From NCBI RefSeq assembly GCF_002931055.1, contig NZ_PSXX01000015.1, positions 30,997 through 94,996 of the forward strand: DNA of 64,000 bases. Reading direction: 5' to 3'. The stretch comes from Pseudoclavibacter sp. AY1H1 (lineage in GTDB: Bacteria; Actinomycetota; Actinomycetes; Actinomycetales; Microbacteriaceae). Shown here in pieces: positions 1-7,255 of this stretch. Below the pieces are notes generated by a model, which did no database searches, was not told the origin of the DNA, and worked only from the letters and a program-made list of their open reading frames with translations. The position numbers and the translations under genes were made by a program. Numbering within the stretch: position 1 is the first letter of the stretch; the number at the start of each line of letters is the position of its first letter.

Positions 1-1100
1 TCCCGGCGGTGCTCGCGGGCCTCTTCATGGGCGTCGTCATCGACCGCATCAACCGGCGCACCTCGTCCGTCGTCACCGACCTCATCTCGGCCGCCTCGAT
101 CGCTGCGCTCCCGATCATCGACCTCGTCTCGGGGCTCAACCTCGGCTGGTTCGTGCTCTTCGGCATCATCGGATCCCTCGGCGACGTGCCGGGCATGACC
201 GCCCGCGAAGCGCTCCTCCCCGCCATCGTCCGCCACGGCGACATCAGCGCCGAACGCCTCATGGGCGTGCGCGAGAGCCTCAGCGCCGTCGCCATCTTCG
301 TCGGCCCCGCCGCGGCCGGCACCCTCATGGTGCTCTTCGACGGCTCCACCGTGCTGTGGATCACCGCTGCAACCTCCCTCCTCGCCGCCCTCATCACCCT
401 CCTCATCCCGCGGGCGGTCGGCGTGATCGTCGCCGACGACGGATCGCGCGCATCCACCCCGACGGGCACCGGATGGAGGCAGCAGCGCGACGGCTGGCGG
501 GCCCTGTTCCGCAGCCCGTTCCTCGTCGCCACCACGGCGCTCAGCCTCGTGTCGGTGTTCGTGCTCGCCGGCTTGCAGGGACTCGTGCTGCCCGTCTACT
601 TCACGCTGGTCGAGCAGCCGGGACTGCTCGGGTTCGTGCTCAGCGCGCTCGCCCTCGGCATGCTCATCGGCGGCGGCACCTACGCGGTCGCCGGCACGCG
701 CGGCCCCCGCCGCGCCTGGTTCGTGGTCGGCATGATCGGCACGACCATCGGCATCGGCCTCATCAGCCTCCTCACCTCGGTCTGGGTCGTGTTCGCGGGC
801 GCCTTCGTCATGGGCGCCGCGAGCGGCCTCTTCGGCAGCCTCATGGGCGTGCTCATGATCGAGCGCATCCCCGAGCAGCTGCGCGGCCGCATCATGGGCA
901 CCCAGAACGCCCTCACCACGGCGGCCCCGTCGCTCGGCATCATGCTCGCGGCCGTGCTCACCGAGTACACCAGCGTCAACATCGCCGCGCTGGCGCTGCT
1001 CGGGGCGTGGGGATGCGCGTTCCTCTACGGCCTCGTCGCCCGCCCGCTTCGTACACTGGAGCCCCAGGCAACGAGCGCGAACGCGGGTGGTGTGCGGTGA
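1..1100 (+). CDS. MFS transporter, 5' end outside window
   Basis: C-terminal part (about 366 residues) of a 12-helix major facilitator; the frame is open to the first base, so the true start lies upstream. The visible cytoplasmic loop has the MFS pattern DRINRR after a hydrophobic helix (residues about 8-20), then ten or so hydrophobic helices and a short polar tail. The pattern resembles the MFS_3 (EntS-like drug or siderophore exporter) group, but the substrate cannot be read. Its stop codon overlaps the GTG start of the following MerR gene (GTGA), so the two are translationally coupled and the MerR protein probably regulates the exporter. Confidence 0.8.
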   Translation, partial: PAVLAGLFMGVVIDRINRRTSSVVTDLISAASIAALPIIDLVSGLNLGWFVLFGIIGSLGDVPGMTAREALLPAIVRHGDISAERLMGVRESLSAVAIFVGPAAAGTLMVLFDGSTVLWITAATSLLAALITLLIPRAVGVIVADDGSRASTPTGTGWRQQRDGWRALFRSPFLVATTALSLVSVFVLAGLQGLVLPVYFTLVEQPGLLGFVLSALALGMLIGGGTYAVAGTRGPRRAWFVVGMIGTTIGIGLISLLTSVWVVFAGAFVMGAASGLFGSLMGVLMIERIPEQLRGRIMGTQNALTTAAPSLGIMLAAVLTEYTSVNIAALALLGAWGCAFLYGLVARPLRTLEPQATSANAGGVR

Positions 1101-1873
1101 ACAGCAGCGAGCTCGCCCGTCGCGCCGGGGTCACGGTGCGCGCCCTGCGGCACTACCACCAGGTCGGAGTCCTGGATGAGCCGCCTCGCTCCTCGAACGG
1201 GTACCGGCAGTACGGGGTGCACCACCTGATCAGGGTGCTGCGCATCCGCCGCCTCTCCGCGCTCGGGATTGCGCTCGAGGAGATGCCGCGCCTCCTCGAC
1301 GAGCACGGCGCCGAGGCGCCAGCGGTGCTCGACCGGCTCGACGCCGAGCTCGCGGCGCAGATCGACCACCTCACCGCACAGCGCGAGCTCATCGCGCAGC
1401 TGCGACCCCTCCCGACCACGCCGGACCTGCCGCCGGAGCTCGCCGCGTACATGGGCACCCTCGCCGGCCACCTCTCCCCCGAGCTCGAGCAGATGGACCG
1501 CGACCAGACGGTGCTGCTCGCGCATCTCGTCGGCGAGGACGGCATGCCGCACCTCGTCGGGTACTACGAGCAGCTCAGCGACCCCGCGCTGGTGCCGCAG
1601 ATCGTGGCCATCACGGCTGACTTCCACGGACTCGGCGAAGACACGAGCGAGGCGGCCTTCGACGACTTCGTTGAGCGATTCGTGGCGACCTTCGCGCAGG
1701 TCGTCGACTCGCTGCGGACGGATGCGCCAGACCTCGACCTGTCGGACGCGGCCGGCCTCTTCGACGAGTACTCCGAGTCGGTGCTCAACGCGGCGCAGCA
1801 GCGCGCGCTGGCACTCATCGGGAAGCGGCTGGACGGGTCAGCTCACGATGCCGAAGCACGGGAGCCTGCCTAG
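1097..1873 (+). CDS. MerR family transcriptional regulator
   Basis: 258-residue protein. The N-terminus (residues 4-70) is a classic MerR winged helix: SELARRAGVTVRALRHYHQVG followed by a GYRQY-type wing and RLSALGI helix. A charged helical segment (about 75-110) is the dimerising coiled coil, and the remainder is an acidic effector domain of unknown ligand. The GTG start at 1097 is chosen because it opens exactly at the MerR motif and overlaps the stop of the upstream MFS gene by GTGA; the open frame upstream has no MerR character. Local autoregulation of an efflux unit is the likely role (inference). Confidence 0.85.
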   Translation: MNSSELARRAGVTVRALRHYHQVGVLDEPPRSSNGYRQYGVHHLIRVLRIRRLSALGIALEEMPRLLDEHGAEAPAVLDRLDAELAAQIDHLTAQRELIAQLRPLPTTPDLPPELAAYMGTLAGHLSPELEQMDRDQTVLLAHLVGEDGMPHLVGYYEQLSDPALVPQIVAITADFHGLGEDTSEAAFDDFVERFVATFAQVVDSLRTDAPDLDLSDAAGLFDEYSESVLNAAQQRALALIGKRLDGSAHDAEAREPA

Positions 1874-1877
1874 CGCC

Positions 1878-2408
1878 TTACAACTTCCCGTACGCCTCCA
1901 TCGCGTCGGTCAGCCCCCGCGCGAGGATGTCCTTGCCGAAGGCGTCGGAGTTCTCGTCGAACTCGCCCTCCAGCTCGAGGTCGGCGTTGAGCGTCAGCGT
2001 GAGGTCATCGAACCTGGCGACGTAGCGGCCCGAGGCACCGGCCTGGAAGAACACCTCGACCTCGACGCCGCTCACCTCGATGAGTTCCGAGAGCTCGTCG
2101 GCCTCGGTCGGCCCATCCACCCACAGCAGCAGCGTCGGCGCCGACTTCATGCCGTCGCGCCACTCGCAATCAGGGTCGGGCGAGAGCGTCTGCCCTGACG
2201 ACGGCGACACGAACCCCGCCGCCGTCAACGTCTCGTCGGAGATCGCCGTGCACGGGTCGATGTCGGCGTAGCCCGACTCGACGAGCGCCTCATCCGGGGT
2301 CACCTCGACGCCGTTGCGCGTATAGGTCACGTCGCTCACGCACCCCACGAACCCGCCAAGCGACACGGCGGATGCACTCAGCACGGCCAACAGACGCGTC
2401 CCTCTCAT
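1878..2408 (-). CDS. DUF3558-like lipoprotein
   Basis: 176-residue exported lipoprotein. The start at 2408 gives MRGTRLLAVLSASAVSLGGF followed by VGC, a signal peptide with lipobox cysteine near residue 23. The mature part has the DUF3558-type spacing: an early ADIDPCTAISDETL segment and a second cysteine in DPDCEWRD, suggesting a disulfide, then two beta-rich stretches and a terminal helix. Function of this family is unknown. It lies tail to tail with the MerR gene (4-bp gap). An upstream in-frame start at 2444 is possible but would put charged residues ahead of a complete signal peptide. Confidence 0.7.
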   Translation of the reverse strand: MRGTRLLAVLSASAVSLGGFVGCVSDVTYTRNGVEVTPDEALVESGYADIDPCTAISDETLTAAGFVSPSSGQTLSPDPDCEWRDGMKSAPTLLLWVDGPTEADELSELIEVSGVEVEVFFQAGASGRYVARFDDLTLTLNADLELEGEFDENSDAFGKDILARGLTDAMEAYGKL

Positions 2409-2536
2409 GAACCCGAGCCTAGAGAACAGCCCCGCGGGCCACAATCATTCGATGCGCCCTGCAGGGATCAGCACCCAGGTGCGGAGACGAGGATGTGCCA
2501 GCAGCCGCGACGGTCGGATGCGCCGCGAACACCGCG

Positions 2537-3172
2537 TCAGCGCCAGTCGGCCATGGCGATCGCGAGGGCCTTGCGGGCCCGGGCGATCGAACCGCGGACG
2601 GTGCTCACGGGCAGCTCGAGCTCCTCGCCGATGTCCTGGTAGCTCATCGACTCCAGCTCGCGCATCACCCAGCAGCGCCGCTGCTGCTCGGGAAGCCGCG
2701 ATAGTGCGATGTGCAGGGCGGCGGAGAGCAGCGCGAGCTGCGCGTTGGTCGTCGGCGACTGCGTGTCCGACGCGGCATAGTCGCCGTCCTCGACGCTGTC
2801 ATGCTCGCGTCGGCGCCTGAGCACGTCGACGCTCCTGGATGCGACGATGCGCAGCATCCAGGACCGCACGGCGGCCAGATCCTTGAGCGTCGAGATCTTG
2901 GTCCACGCGTCAGCGAGCGACTCCTGCACCACGTCGTCGGCCTCTGCGTCGGAGCCGAGGCGACGCCGCGCGCAGACGTACATGAGGGTCCGGTACCGCT
3001 GCACGAGCAGATCGAAGGCGCGCGCGTCGCCGAGCGAGGCGAGGCCAGCGAGGAACTCATCGCTGTCATCGGCGTCCGCCACACTCCGGAACTGTGCGAG
3101 GGCCTGCGAGCGACCGCGGGTCTTCGTTCGGGATGCGGCGGATGTCTGCCATGGAGCGTCAAGGGCAAGCAT
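2537..3172 (-). CDS. ECF-type RNA polymerase sigma factor
   Basis: About 211 residues. Region 2 is seen in AFDLLVQRYRTLMYVCARRR and EADDVVQESLADAW (core binding and -10 recognition), and region 4 in LSRLPEQQRRCWVMRELE with SYQDIGEELELPVSTVRGSI as the -35 helix-turn-helix. The start at 3172 has GAGG about 9 nt upstream; in-frame GTGs at 3178 and 3187 would need the GGAGG almost touching the start codon. No anti-sigma gene adjoins it; the DUF3558-like lipoprotein downstream on the same strand is 128 bp away. A stretch of about 250 bp upstream, shared with the divergent small ORF at 3420, presumably holds its promoter. Confidence 0.85.
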   Translation of the reverse strand: MLALDAPWQTSAASRTKTRGRSQALAQFRSVADADDSDEFLAGLASLGDARAFDLLVQRYRTLMYVCARRRLGSDAEADDVVQESLADAWTKISTLKDLAAVRSWMLRIVASRSVDVLRRRREHDSVEDGDYAASDTQSPTTNAQLALLSAALHIALSRLPEQQRRCWVMRELESMSYQDIGEELELPVSTVRGSIARARKALAIAMADWR

Positions 3173-3380
3173 GGACACGGACCTCACCTCCGGCTGCCCG
3201 ACGTGAGGTCAGGCGCGCCACTCTTGGAGGGCTCCCCACCCCTTCGAGTGGCCCGCGGAACCCGGGCGCATCGCCGCGCCTGCCATCCATTCGGAGCGGA
3301 CGAGGGATGGGATTGCGAGCCTTCGAGTGCTGATGCGTGACCGTGACCTCCGGTTGCGCTGGCCCAACTCAGGTCGTCGT

Positions 3381-3413
3381 TTGGCTTGCTCCTCGGGATT
3401 AGTTAGTTAGACT
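3381..3413 (+). promoter_or_regulatory. Candidate promoter, leaderless start
   Basis: An AT-rich island in GC-rich DNA. TAGACT at 3408-3413 fits an actinobacterial -10 (TANNNT), and its end is 6 nt before the A of the ATG at 3420, so transcription would begin at the start codon. TTGGCT at 3381-3386 could be the -35 but the spacer of 21 bp is long; extra tandem TTAG units (3399-3410) offer alternative -10s at 17 bp. Confidence 0.4.
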
Positions 3414-3419
3414 AGCTAT

Positions 3420-3590
3420 ATGTCCGATACAAGCGTCGACCACGAAGTCGAGAACCGACAGGCAACCCCCGCCGACGGCTTCTGGGACGCCTACCAGCGC
3501 AGCACGATGCCACGAGAGGCCATCGCCATCTGCGGCGTGGTGGTCATCATCAGCACCGGAATCGCCACGGCGATCTCCACCTTCTTCTAG
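3420..3590 (+). CDS. Small membrane protein, 56 aa
   Basis: ATG at 3420 to TAG at 3590. The first 32 residues are polar (MSDTSVDHEVENRQATPADG then FWDAYQRSTMPREA); residues 33-56 form one hydrophobic segment rich in Ile, Val and Ala (IAICGVVVIISTGIATAIST), ending in FF. Topology is probably N-in with a single helix. No Shine-Dalgarno is present, but a TAGACT -10 lies 6 nt upstream, as expected of a leaderless mRNA. Third-position GC is high in most codons, consistent with coding. I do not recognise a family; it is divergent from the ECF sigma gene at 3172. Confidence 0.55.
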   Translation: MSDTSVDHEVENRQATPADGFWDAYQRSTMPREAIAICGVVVIISTGIATAISTFF

Positions 3591-3618
3591 GCGCGACGGG
3601 ACTCGCGGGAGCGACTGG

Positions 3619-3689
3619 CCAGAGGCGGAGCCTGAGCAAACGGCCGCCCCTCAGCGACGAGCCAGAGACGGATCTTGAGCAACCGGCCG
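3619..3689. repeat. Imperfect 28-bp direct repeat
   Basis: Two copies (3619-3646 and 3662-3689) of a 28-bp sequence starting CCAGAG and ending CGGCCG differ at about four positions. They sit in the short gap between the small membrane ORF and the sortase gene. No function can be read. Confidence 0.5.
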
Positions 3690-3719
3690 AGCGGCGAGAG
3701 CCGAACGTCGAGCCGGGGG

Positions 3720-4418
3720 CTAGACCGCCGTCGCGAACACGACGACGTTCTTGTCGTAGTGCCCCACGTCGCGGTCGAAGTAGCCGCCGCATGTGATGAG
3801 GCGTAGCTCGTCGCCCGGCACCGCGCCGAAGACGCGCGCCGTTGGGAACTCGGCCTTCTCGACCGTGACGACCTCGGTGACCTGATAGCTGGTGACGCCG
3901 CCTTCGACGTCGCTCACGCTCACCACATCGCCAGCGGCGAGCTCGTCGAGCCGGAAGAACGCGGCGGGGCCGGCGAGACCGTCGACGTGGGCCGCGATGA
4001 CCGTCGGCCCCCGACCGCCGGGCTTGCCGCCACCCGTGAACCAGCCGATCTCGTCGAAGTCCACGGGCACCTCCATCTTGCCGTCGGCGGCGATGCCGAG
4101 GTCGATGAGCGTGTCCTCGACACCGATCGCCGGGATCGACACCGCCGTGGGGGCGACGCCTTCCTGGAGCACCTCGACGCCACCCGCTGGGGGCGCCGCC
4201 GGAGACTCGACCTGCGCCGGCGCGGTCGCCTCCGGAGCGGATTCGGGAGCGGACTCCGGAGCGGACTCGACCGCAGTCGTCGAAGGCTGGACGCCCTCGG
4301 GAGGCGAGGCGTCCCCGCTCGGGGCGGCCGCGCATCCGCTCACGAGGAGCGCGGCCGCAACGACGAGCACCGGGACGCGCAACGCGCGCCCCGGCACCCG
4401 AGAGGAGTTCCTGGTCAC
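3720..4418 (-). CDS. Class F sortase (lipoprotein-like)
   Basis: 232 residues. N-terminal hydrophobic segment with lipobox LLVSGC (Cys29), then a Ser/Pro/Glu linker with three SAPE repeats (residues 51-63). The sortase barrel follows (about 90-232), with WFTGGGKPGGRGPTVIAAHV containing the catalytic His144, LITCGG with the nucleophile Cys210, and an FDRDVGHY segment carrying the probable catalytic Arg. Class F sortases are transpeptidases acting outside the membrane. The GTG start overlaps the stop of the upstream CHRD gene (GTGA), so the two proteins are made together; the CHRD protein is the obvious substrate candidate, though it has no clear LPXTG. Confidence 0.88.
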   Translation of the reverse strand: MTRNSSRVPGRALRVPVLVVAAALLVSGCAAAPSGDASPPEGVQPSTTAVESAPESAPESAPEATAPAQVESPAAPPAGGVEVLQEGVAPTAVSIPAIGVEDTLIDLGIAADGKMEVPVDFDEIGWFTGGGKPGGRGPTVIAAHVDGLAGPAAFFRLDELAAGDVVSVSDVEGGVTSYQVTEVVTVEKAEFPTARVFGAVPGDELRLITCGGYFDRDVGHYDKNVVVFATAV

Positions 4419-5137
4419 TGACCCGCTGCGCGAGCCTTGCGCGCAACCGCGAGCCCGGCGACGCCGGCAACGGCGAGGCCGCCGAGACCGAGGAAGCTGA
4501 GCGTCATCGCGTCGAGGCCACCAGCGGCTGCGGCTCCGCCGGCACCCGTGTCGACGCCGCCGACCGGAACCTGCACGAGCTGGCCGCGGACGACGCCGGC
4601 CTTGAAGTCAGCCGTGTGCGAGTCGCCCGTGAAGCCGGCCGGGTTCGCCTCGATCTGCTTGAGCGTGAAGCCCTCACCCGTGTCCGTGCCGGCGTCCGAG
4701 TTGAGGCCCGTCGTGAACGGGCCCTCGAGGCATCCGCTGCTCGTGCGCGTACCATCACCGTTGTCGGTGGGGTTCGGGAAGGCGATGCGCGGCGGGCCGG
4801 CCTGGCCCTCGGCAGCCTCGTGGATGTGCGTGGCGGTCTTCGCGGGGCTCTCGTACTCGCCCGTCACTCCCGTGAGGGTGATGTCGTAGCAGATGATGTT
4901 CAGGTCCGAGTTGATGCGGAAGTCGAACTGACCCATCGCCCCCGGCTCACCCGGGGTCACAACACCGTCGTTGTTGATGACCGCATCCGGAGTCGCCATG
5001 ACCGTGTAGGCGCTCGTGAACGAGTCCGGCTCGGCGACCTCCGTCTCAGCGGTGGCGGGAGCTGCGGCGACAAGGGCGATGGCGGCGGCAGCTGTGGCGC
5101 CGAGGGCGAGCGACTTCGCGAACGTGTGCTTGGGCAT
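4415..5137 (-). CDS. CHRD domain surface protein
   Basis: 240 residues. A signal peptide (KSLALGATAAAAIALVAAAP, cleavage near ATA-E at about 30) is followed by a CHRD-like domain (about 35-190) with the characteristic HIHEAAEGQAG motif and two cysteines (IICYD, SGCLEG) placed to form a disulfide. A Gly/Ala linker leads to a C-terminal hydrophobic helix (about 210-232) and an Arg/Lys tail. That is the layout of a wall or membrane anchored protein, but LPXTG is not seen before the helix. The ATG at 5137 has GGAAGG 8 nt upstream. First gene of a two-gene operon with sortase F, divergent from the sigma/anti-sigma pair. Confidence 0.85.
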   Translation of the reverse strand: MPKHTFAKSLALGATAAAAIALVAAAPATAETEVAEPDSFTSAYTVMATPDAVINNDGVVTPGEPGAMGQFDFRINSDLNIICYDITLTGVTGEYESPAKTATHIHEAAEGQAGPPRIAFPNPTDNGDGTRTSSGCLEGPFTTGLNSDAGTDTGEGFTLKQIEANPAGFTGDSHTADFKAGVVRGQLVQVPVGGVDTGAGGAAAAGGLDAMTLSFLGLGGLAVAGVAGLAVARKARAAGQ

Positions 5138-5293
5138 GAGGGGTGCCTTCCTGCTTCGCAGCTCCCCGATGGAGCCGTCGTACAGGGGCATACGGCGGCG
5201 ACCCGTCCCGCGTTCATCGGACTTCGAACTTTTTCTGACGAAGATTTCGGGAAGCCCCCTGAACGCTGGACCCGATCCGGCGGTACTCCCCTG

Positions 5294-5328
5294 TACCAAC
5301 CCGAGTTGGGGTATACCAACCCGAGTTG
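5294..5328. promoter_or_regulatory. Tandem 15-bp repeat, putative operator
   Basis: TACCAACCCGAGTTG occurs twice, at 5294-5308 and 5314-5328, exactly 20 bp apart. Each contains inverted CAAC/GTTG arms around CCGA, so each could bind a dimer, and a 20-bp step puts both near the same helix face. The site lies in the divergent region between the CHRD/sortase operon and the sigma/anti-sigma operon, next to the GGAGGG of the sigma gene. The AACC core also recalls ECF -35 elements, so autoregulation is possible. Confidence 0.5.
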
Positions 5329-5348
5329 AGTCACCGGAGGGAGCAGCC

Positions 5349-5927
5349 GTGAGCACTGCCGTTATCGTTGACCGCGCACGGTGGTCGACGACGAGAGGAC
5401 ACGCCCGTATGGCGGATGCGCCCCACTCGTTCGACCTGCACTCGGCGTTCCGCGACCACGGCAGCGTGCTCCTCGGCTTCACCGTCAACGCCCTCCGCGA
5501 CCGGCCGCTCGCCGAGGACTGCGTGCAGGAGACCTTCCTCCGAGCCTGGCGCGCCCGAGACAGCTTCGACTCCACCAAGGGCGGCGAGCGGACCTGGCTC
5601 TTCGCGATCGCCCGCAACGTCATCTCCGACGCGCTGCGAGCCCGCGACCGGCTCCCCCGCATCGCAGCCTCCGACGCATCCACCGCCTCCGCGGACCTCC
5701 CCGCCGAGACCCCGGACCCGCTGACCGGGCTCGGCCTCACGGAAGCGCTCGCCCGCCTGCCGGACGAGCAGCGGGAAGCGATCGTCGCCATCCACCTGAC
5801 CGGGTACAGCTACGCTGAGTTCTCCGCCCGCTGCGGGGTGCCCGTCGCCACTCTCCGCACCCGCGTCTTCTACGGCCTCCGCGCCGTCCGCGGCCACCTC
5901 GACGAACCTGGAGGAGCTCGTGACTGA
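5349..5927 (+). CDS. ECF-type sigma factor
   Basis: 192 residues from GTG 5349, which has GGAGGG 7 nt upstream; ATG at 5409 (AGAGGA upstream) would give 172 residues and is an alternative, closer to the usual family start. Region 2 is DLHSAFRDHGSVLLGFTVNA through AEDCVQETFLRAWRARDSFD; region 4 is LARLPDEQREAIVAIHLTGY with a helix-turn-helix SYAEFSARCGVPVATLRTRV. It overlaps the following anti-sigma gene by 8 nt, the usual arrangement for a membrane-sensed sigma/anti-sigma pair. The adjacent divergent CHRD/sortase operon is a likely target (inference from position). Confidence 0.88.
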   Translation: MSTAVIVDRARWSTTRGHARMADAPHSFDLHSAFRDHGSVLLGFTVNALRDRPLAEDCVQETFLRAWRARDSFDSTKGGERTWLFAIARNVISDALRARDRLPRIAASDASTASADLPAETPDPLTGLGLTEALARLPDEQREAIVAIHLTGYSYAEFSARCGVPVATLRTRVFYGLRAVRGHLDEPGGARD

Positions 5928-6738
5928 CCACAACGCAGACCGCCGCGGCGAGCTCATCGCCGCCGCCCTCGTCGGCGAACTCAGCGCAGTCGAAGCCGCC
6001 GAGTTCGAGCGGATGCGCGCTTCCGACCCCACCATCGACGCCGAGCTGGCCGAGCTGCGCGCCCTGACGGGACAGCTCTCCGACCATCCCGAGTGGCTGG
6101 ATGCGACGCCCAGCGATGAGCTTCGTGACGCCGTGCTGGCATTCGGGGCCGCCGACGCTGGTGCCGATGGTCCTCAATCGGGTGAGCGTGACCGTGGCAG
6201 TGGCAGTGACCGTGACCGTGACAGTGACAGTGACAGTGGCAGTGACCGTGACCGTGACCGTTACACAGAAGCGCGGGCCGCGCCGGTCACGCCACTGCGT
6301 CGCCGGCGCTTCGGCGGCGCCCTGCTCGCCGGAGTCGCCGCCGTCGGCCTCCTGGTCGGCGTCGTCGGCGGCTTCTTCCTCCCCCGCCCCGAGACGCCGC
6401 CGCCCGTCGGCGACCCAGGAACGCTCGGCGCCGTCGAACCCGTCGACTTCCAAGGCGAACCCGCCGGCGTGGAGATCGACGGCAGCGTCGTCGCGCACAC
6501 CTGGGGCACCGAGACCCTCCTCACCGTCACCGGTCTGCCGAGCGGCGAGTTCTACTCGGTGGTCGTCGTGGATGCGACCGGAGACGACGTCGGATCAGGG
6601 ACCTTCCTCGGCTCCGAGGTCGAGATCAACTGCGCCGTCAACGCTGCAGCGCTGCGCGAAGAGGTCACGAGCGTCGAGATCCGCGGGGAAAGCGGCGACG
6701 TCGTCGCCGCTGCCGCGCTGCCGCGCGTCGAGGGGTAG
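5920..6738 (+). CDS. Membrane anti-sigma factor (RskA-like)
   Basis: 272 residues. Residues 1-70 form a helical anti-sigma domain (ELIAAALVGELSAVEAAEFE) without the zinc HxxxCxxC motif. Residues about 90-115 are an unusual low-complexity linker of Ser-Asp and Arg-Asp dipeptides encoded by a hexanucleotide repeat. A transmembrane helix (GALLAGVAAVGLLVGVVGGF, about 128-150) precedes an extracytoplasmic RskA-type beta domain (GLPSGEFYSVVVVDATGDDV). It should hold the preceding sigma factor at the membrane until regulated proteolysis releases it. GTG start overlaps the sigma stop and has GGAGG 5 nt upstream. Confidence 0.85.
   Translation: MTDHNADRRGELIAAALVGELSAVEAAEFERMRASDPTIDAELAELRALTGQLSDHPEWLDATPSDELRDAVLAFGAADAGADGPQSGERDRGSGSDRDRDSDSDSGSDRDRDRYTEARAAPVTPLRRRRFGGALLAGVAAVGLLVGVVGGFFLPRPETPPPVGDPGTLGAVEPVDFQGEPAGVEIDGSVVAHTWGTETLLTVTGLPSGEFYSVVVVDATGDDVGSGTFLGSEVEINCAVNAAALREEVTSVEIRGESGDVVAAAALPRVEG
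6187..6262 (+). repeat. Hexanucleotide microsatellite in anti-sigma gene
   Basis: About twelve units of CGTGAC, AGTGAC or GTGGCA type run in frame and encode alternating Ser/Arg-Asp and Gly residues. As the unit is 6 nt, gain or loss of units keeps the reading frame and only changes the linker length between the sigma-binding and membrane parts. Confidence 0.85.
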
Positions 6739-6935
6739 CTTCCGGGGCTGGCACTGCCGGGGCGAGCGAGCACTGCCGGAGCAAGCACCTTCGGGGGGCT
6801 TTCGGGGGCAAGCGCTGCCGGGGCAGGCGTTGCCGGGGCAGGCACCTTCGGGGCTGGCACTTTCGGGGGCGGTCGCTGCCAGGGCAGGCACCTTCGAAGG
6901 CGAGCACTGTCAGGGCGGGCATGTCCGGGACCGGA
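6739..6935. repeat. Degenerate 15-bp minisatellite
   Basis: Directly after the anti-sigma stop lie about 13 degenerate units of 15-16 bp, close to GCCGGGGCAGGCACC or TTCGGGGGCGGGCACT (for example 6819-6833 and 6834-6848). It contains no convincing gene: open frames through it only translate the repeat. The rest of the gap up to 7200 shows no feature other than the CCTGCA run at 7131. Confidence 0.75.
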
Positions 6936-7130
6936 GGGGCCCGGCGTGAGTCGGGACGAATCCGGGCCGGCCGTCTTTCGCCAGACGCGCCTGGGATGAA
7001 GCTCGGGTCCACTGTCGGTAGCACGTGGTCTGCTGAGCCGAGACGCGGGCGTGCCTGGCAGCCCGCGCGATCCCTCCAGCGACGTGAGATGGAGCGCATG
7101 CCAGTCAAACCGGGGCGTACATGTTGAGAA

Positions 7131-7154
7131 CCTGCACCTGCACCTGCACCTGCG
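7131..7154. repeat. CCTGCA microsatellite
   Basis: Three CCTGCA units and a fourth ending CCTGCG, about 50 bp upstream of the promoter of the HNH gene. Confidence 0.8.
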
Positions 7155-7201
7155 CATTCGAAACTAGAAACGAATTCGTAGGGAAAAGTCCTGTTCAACT
7201 G

Positions 7202-7230
7202 TTGATTGAACCGGGCCAAGTTGGTATACT
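7202..7230 (+). promoter_or_regulatory. Strong sigma70-type promoter
   Basis: TTGATT (7202-7207), a 17-bp spacer and TATACT (7225-7230) in an AT-rich patch give a near-consensus housekeeping promoter. Expected start is near 7237, about 19 nt before the GTG of the HNH gene, leaving room for the GGGGGAGG ribosome binding site. Confidence 0.7.
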
Positions 7231-7255
7231 CGAATCAATCTTGGGGGAGGTTATC

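Noticed and set aside
6739..6949. A small gene after the anti-sigma factor
   Set aside because: Open frames on both strands only translate the 15-bp repeat, and no ribosome site or promoter is seen.
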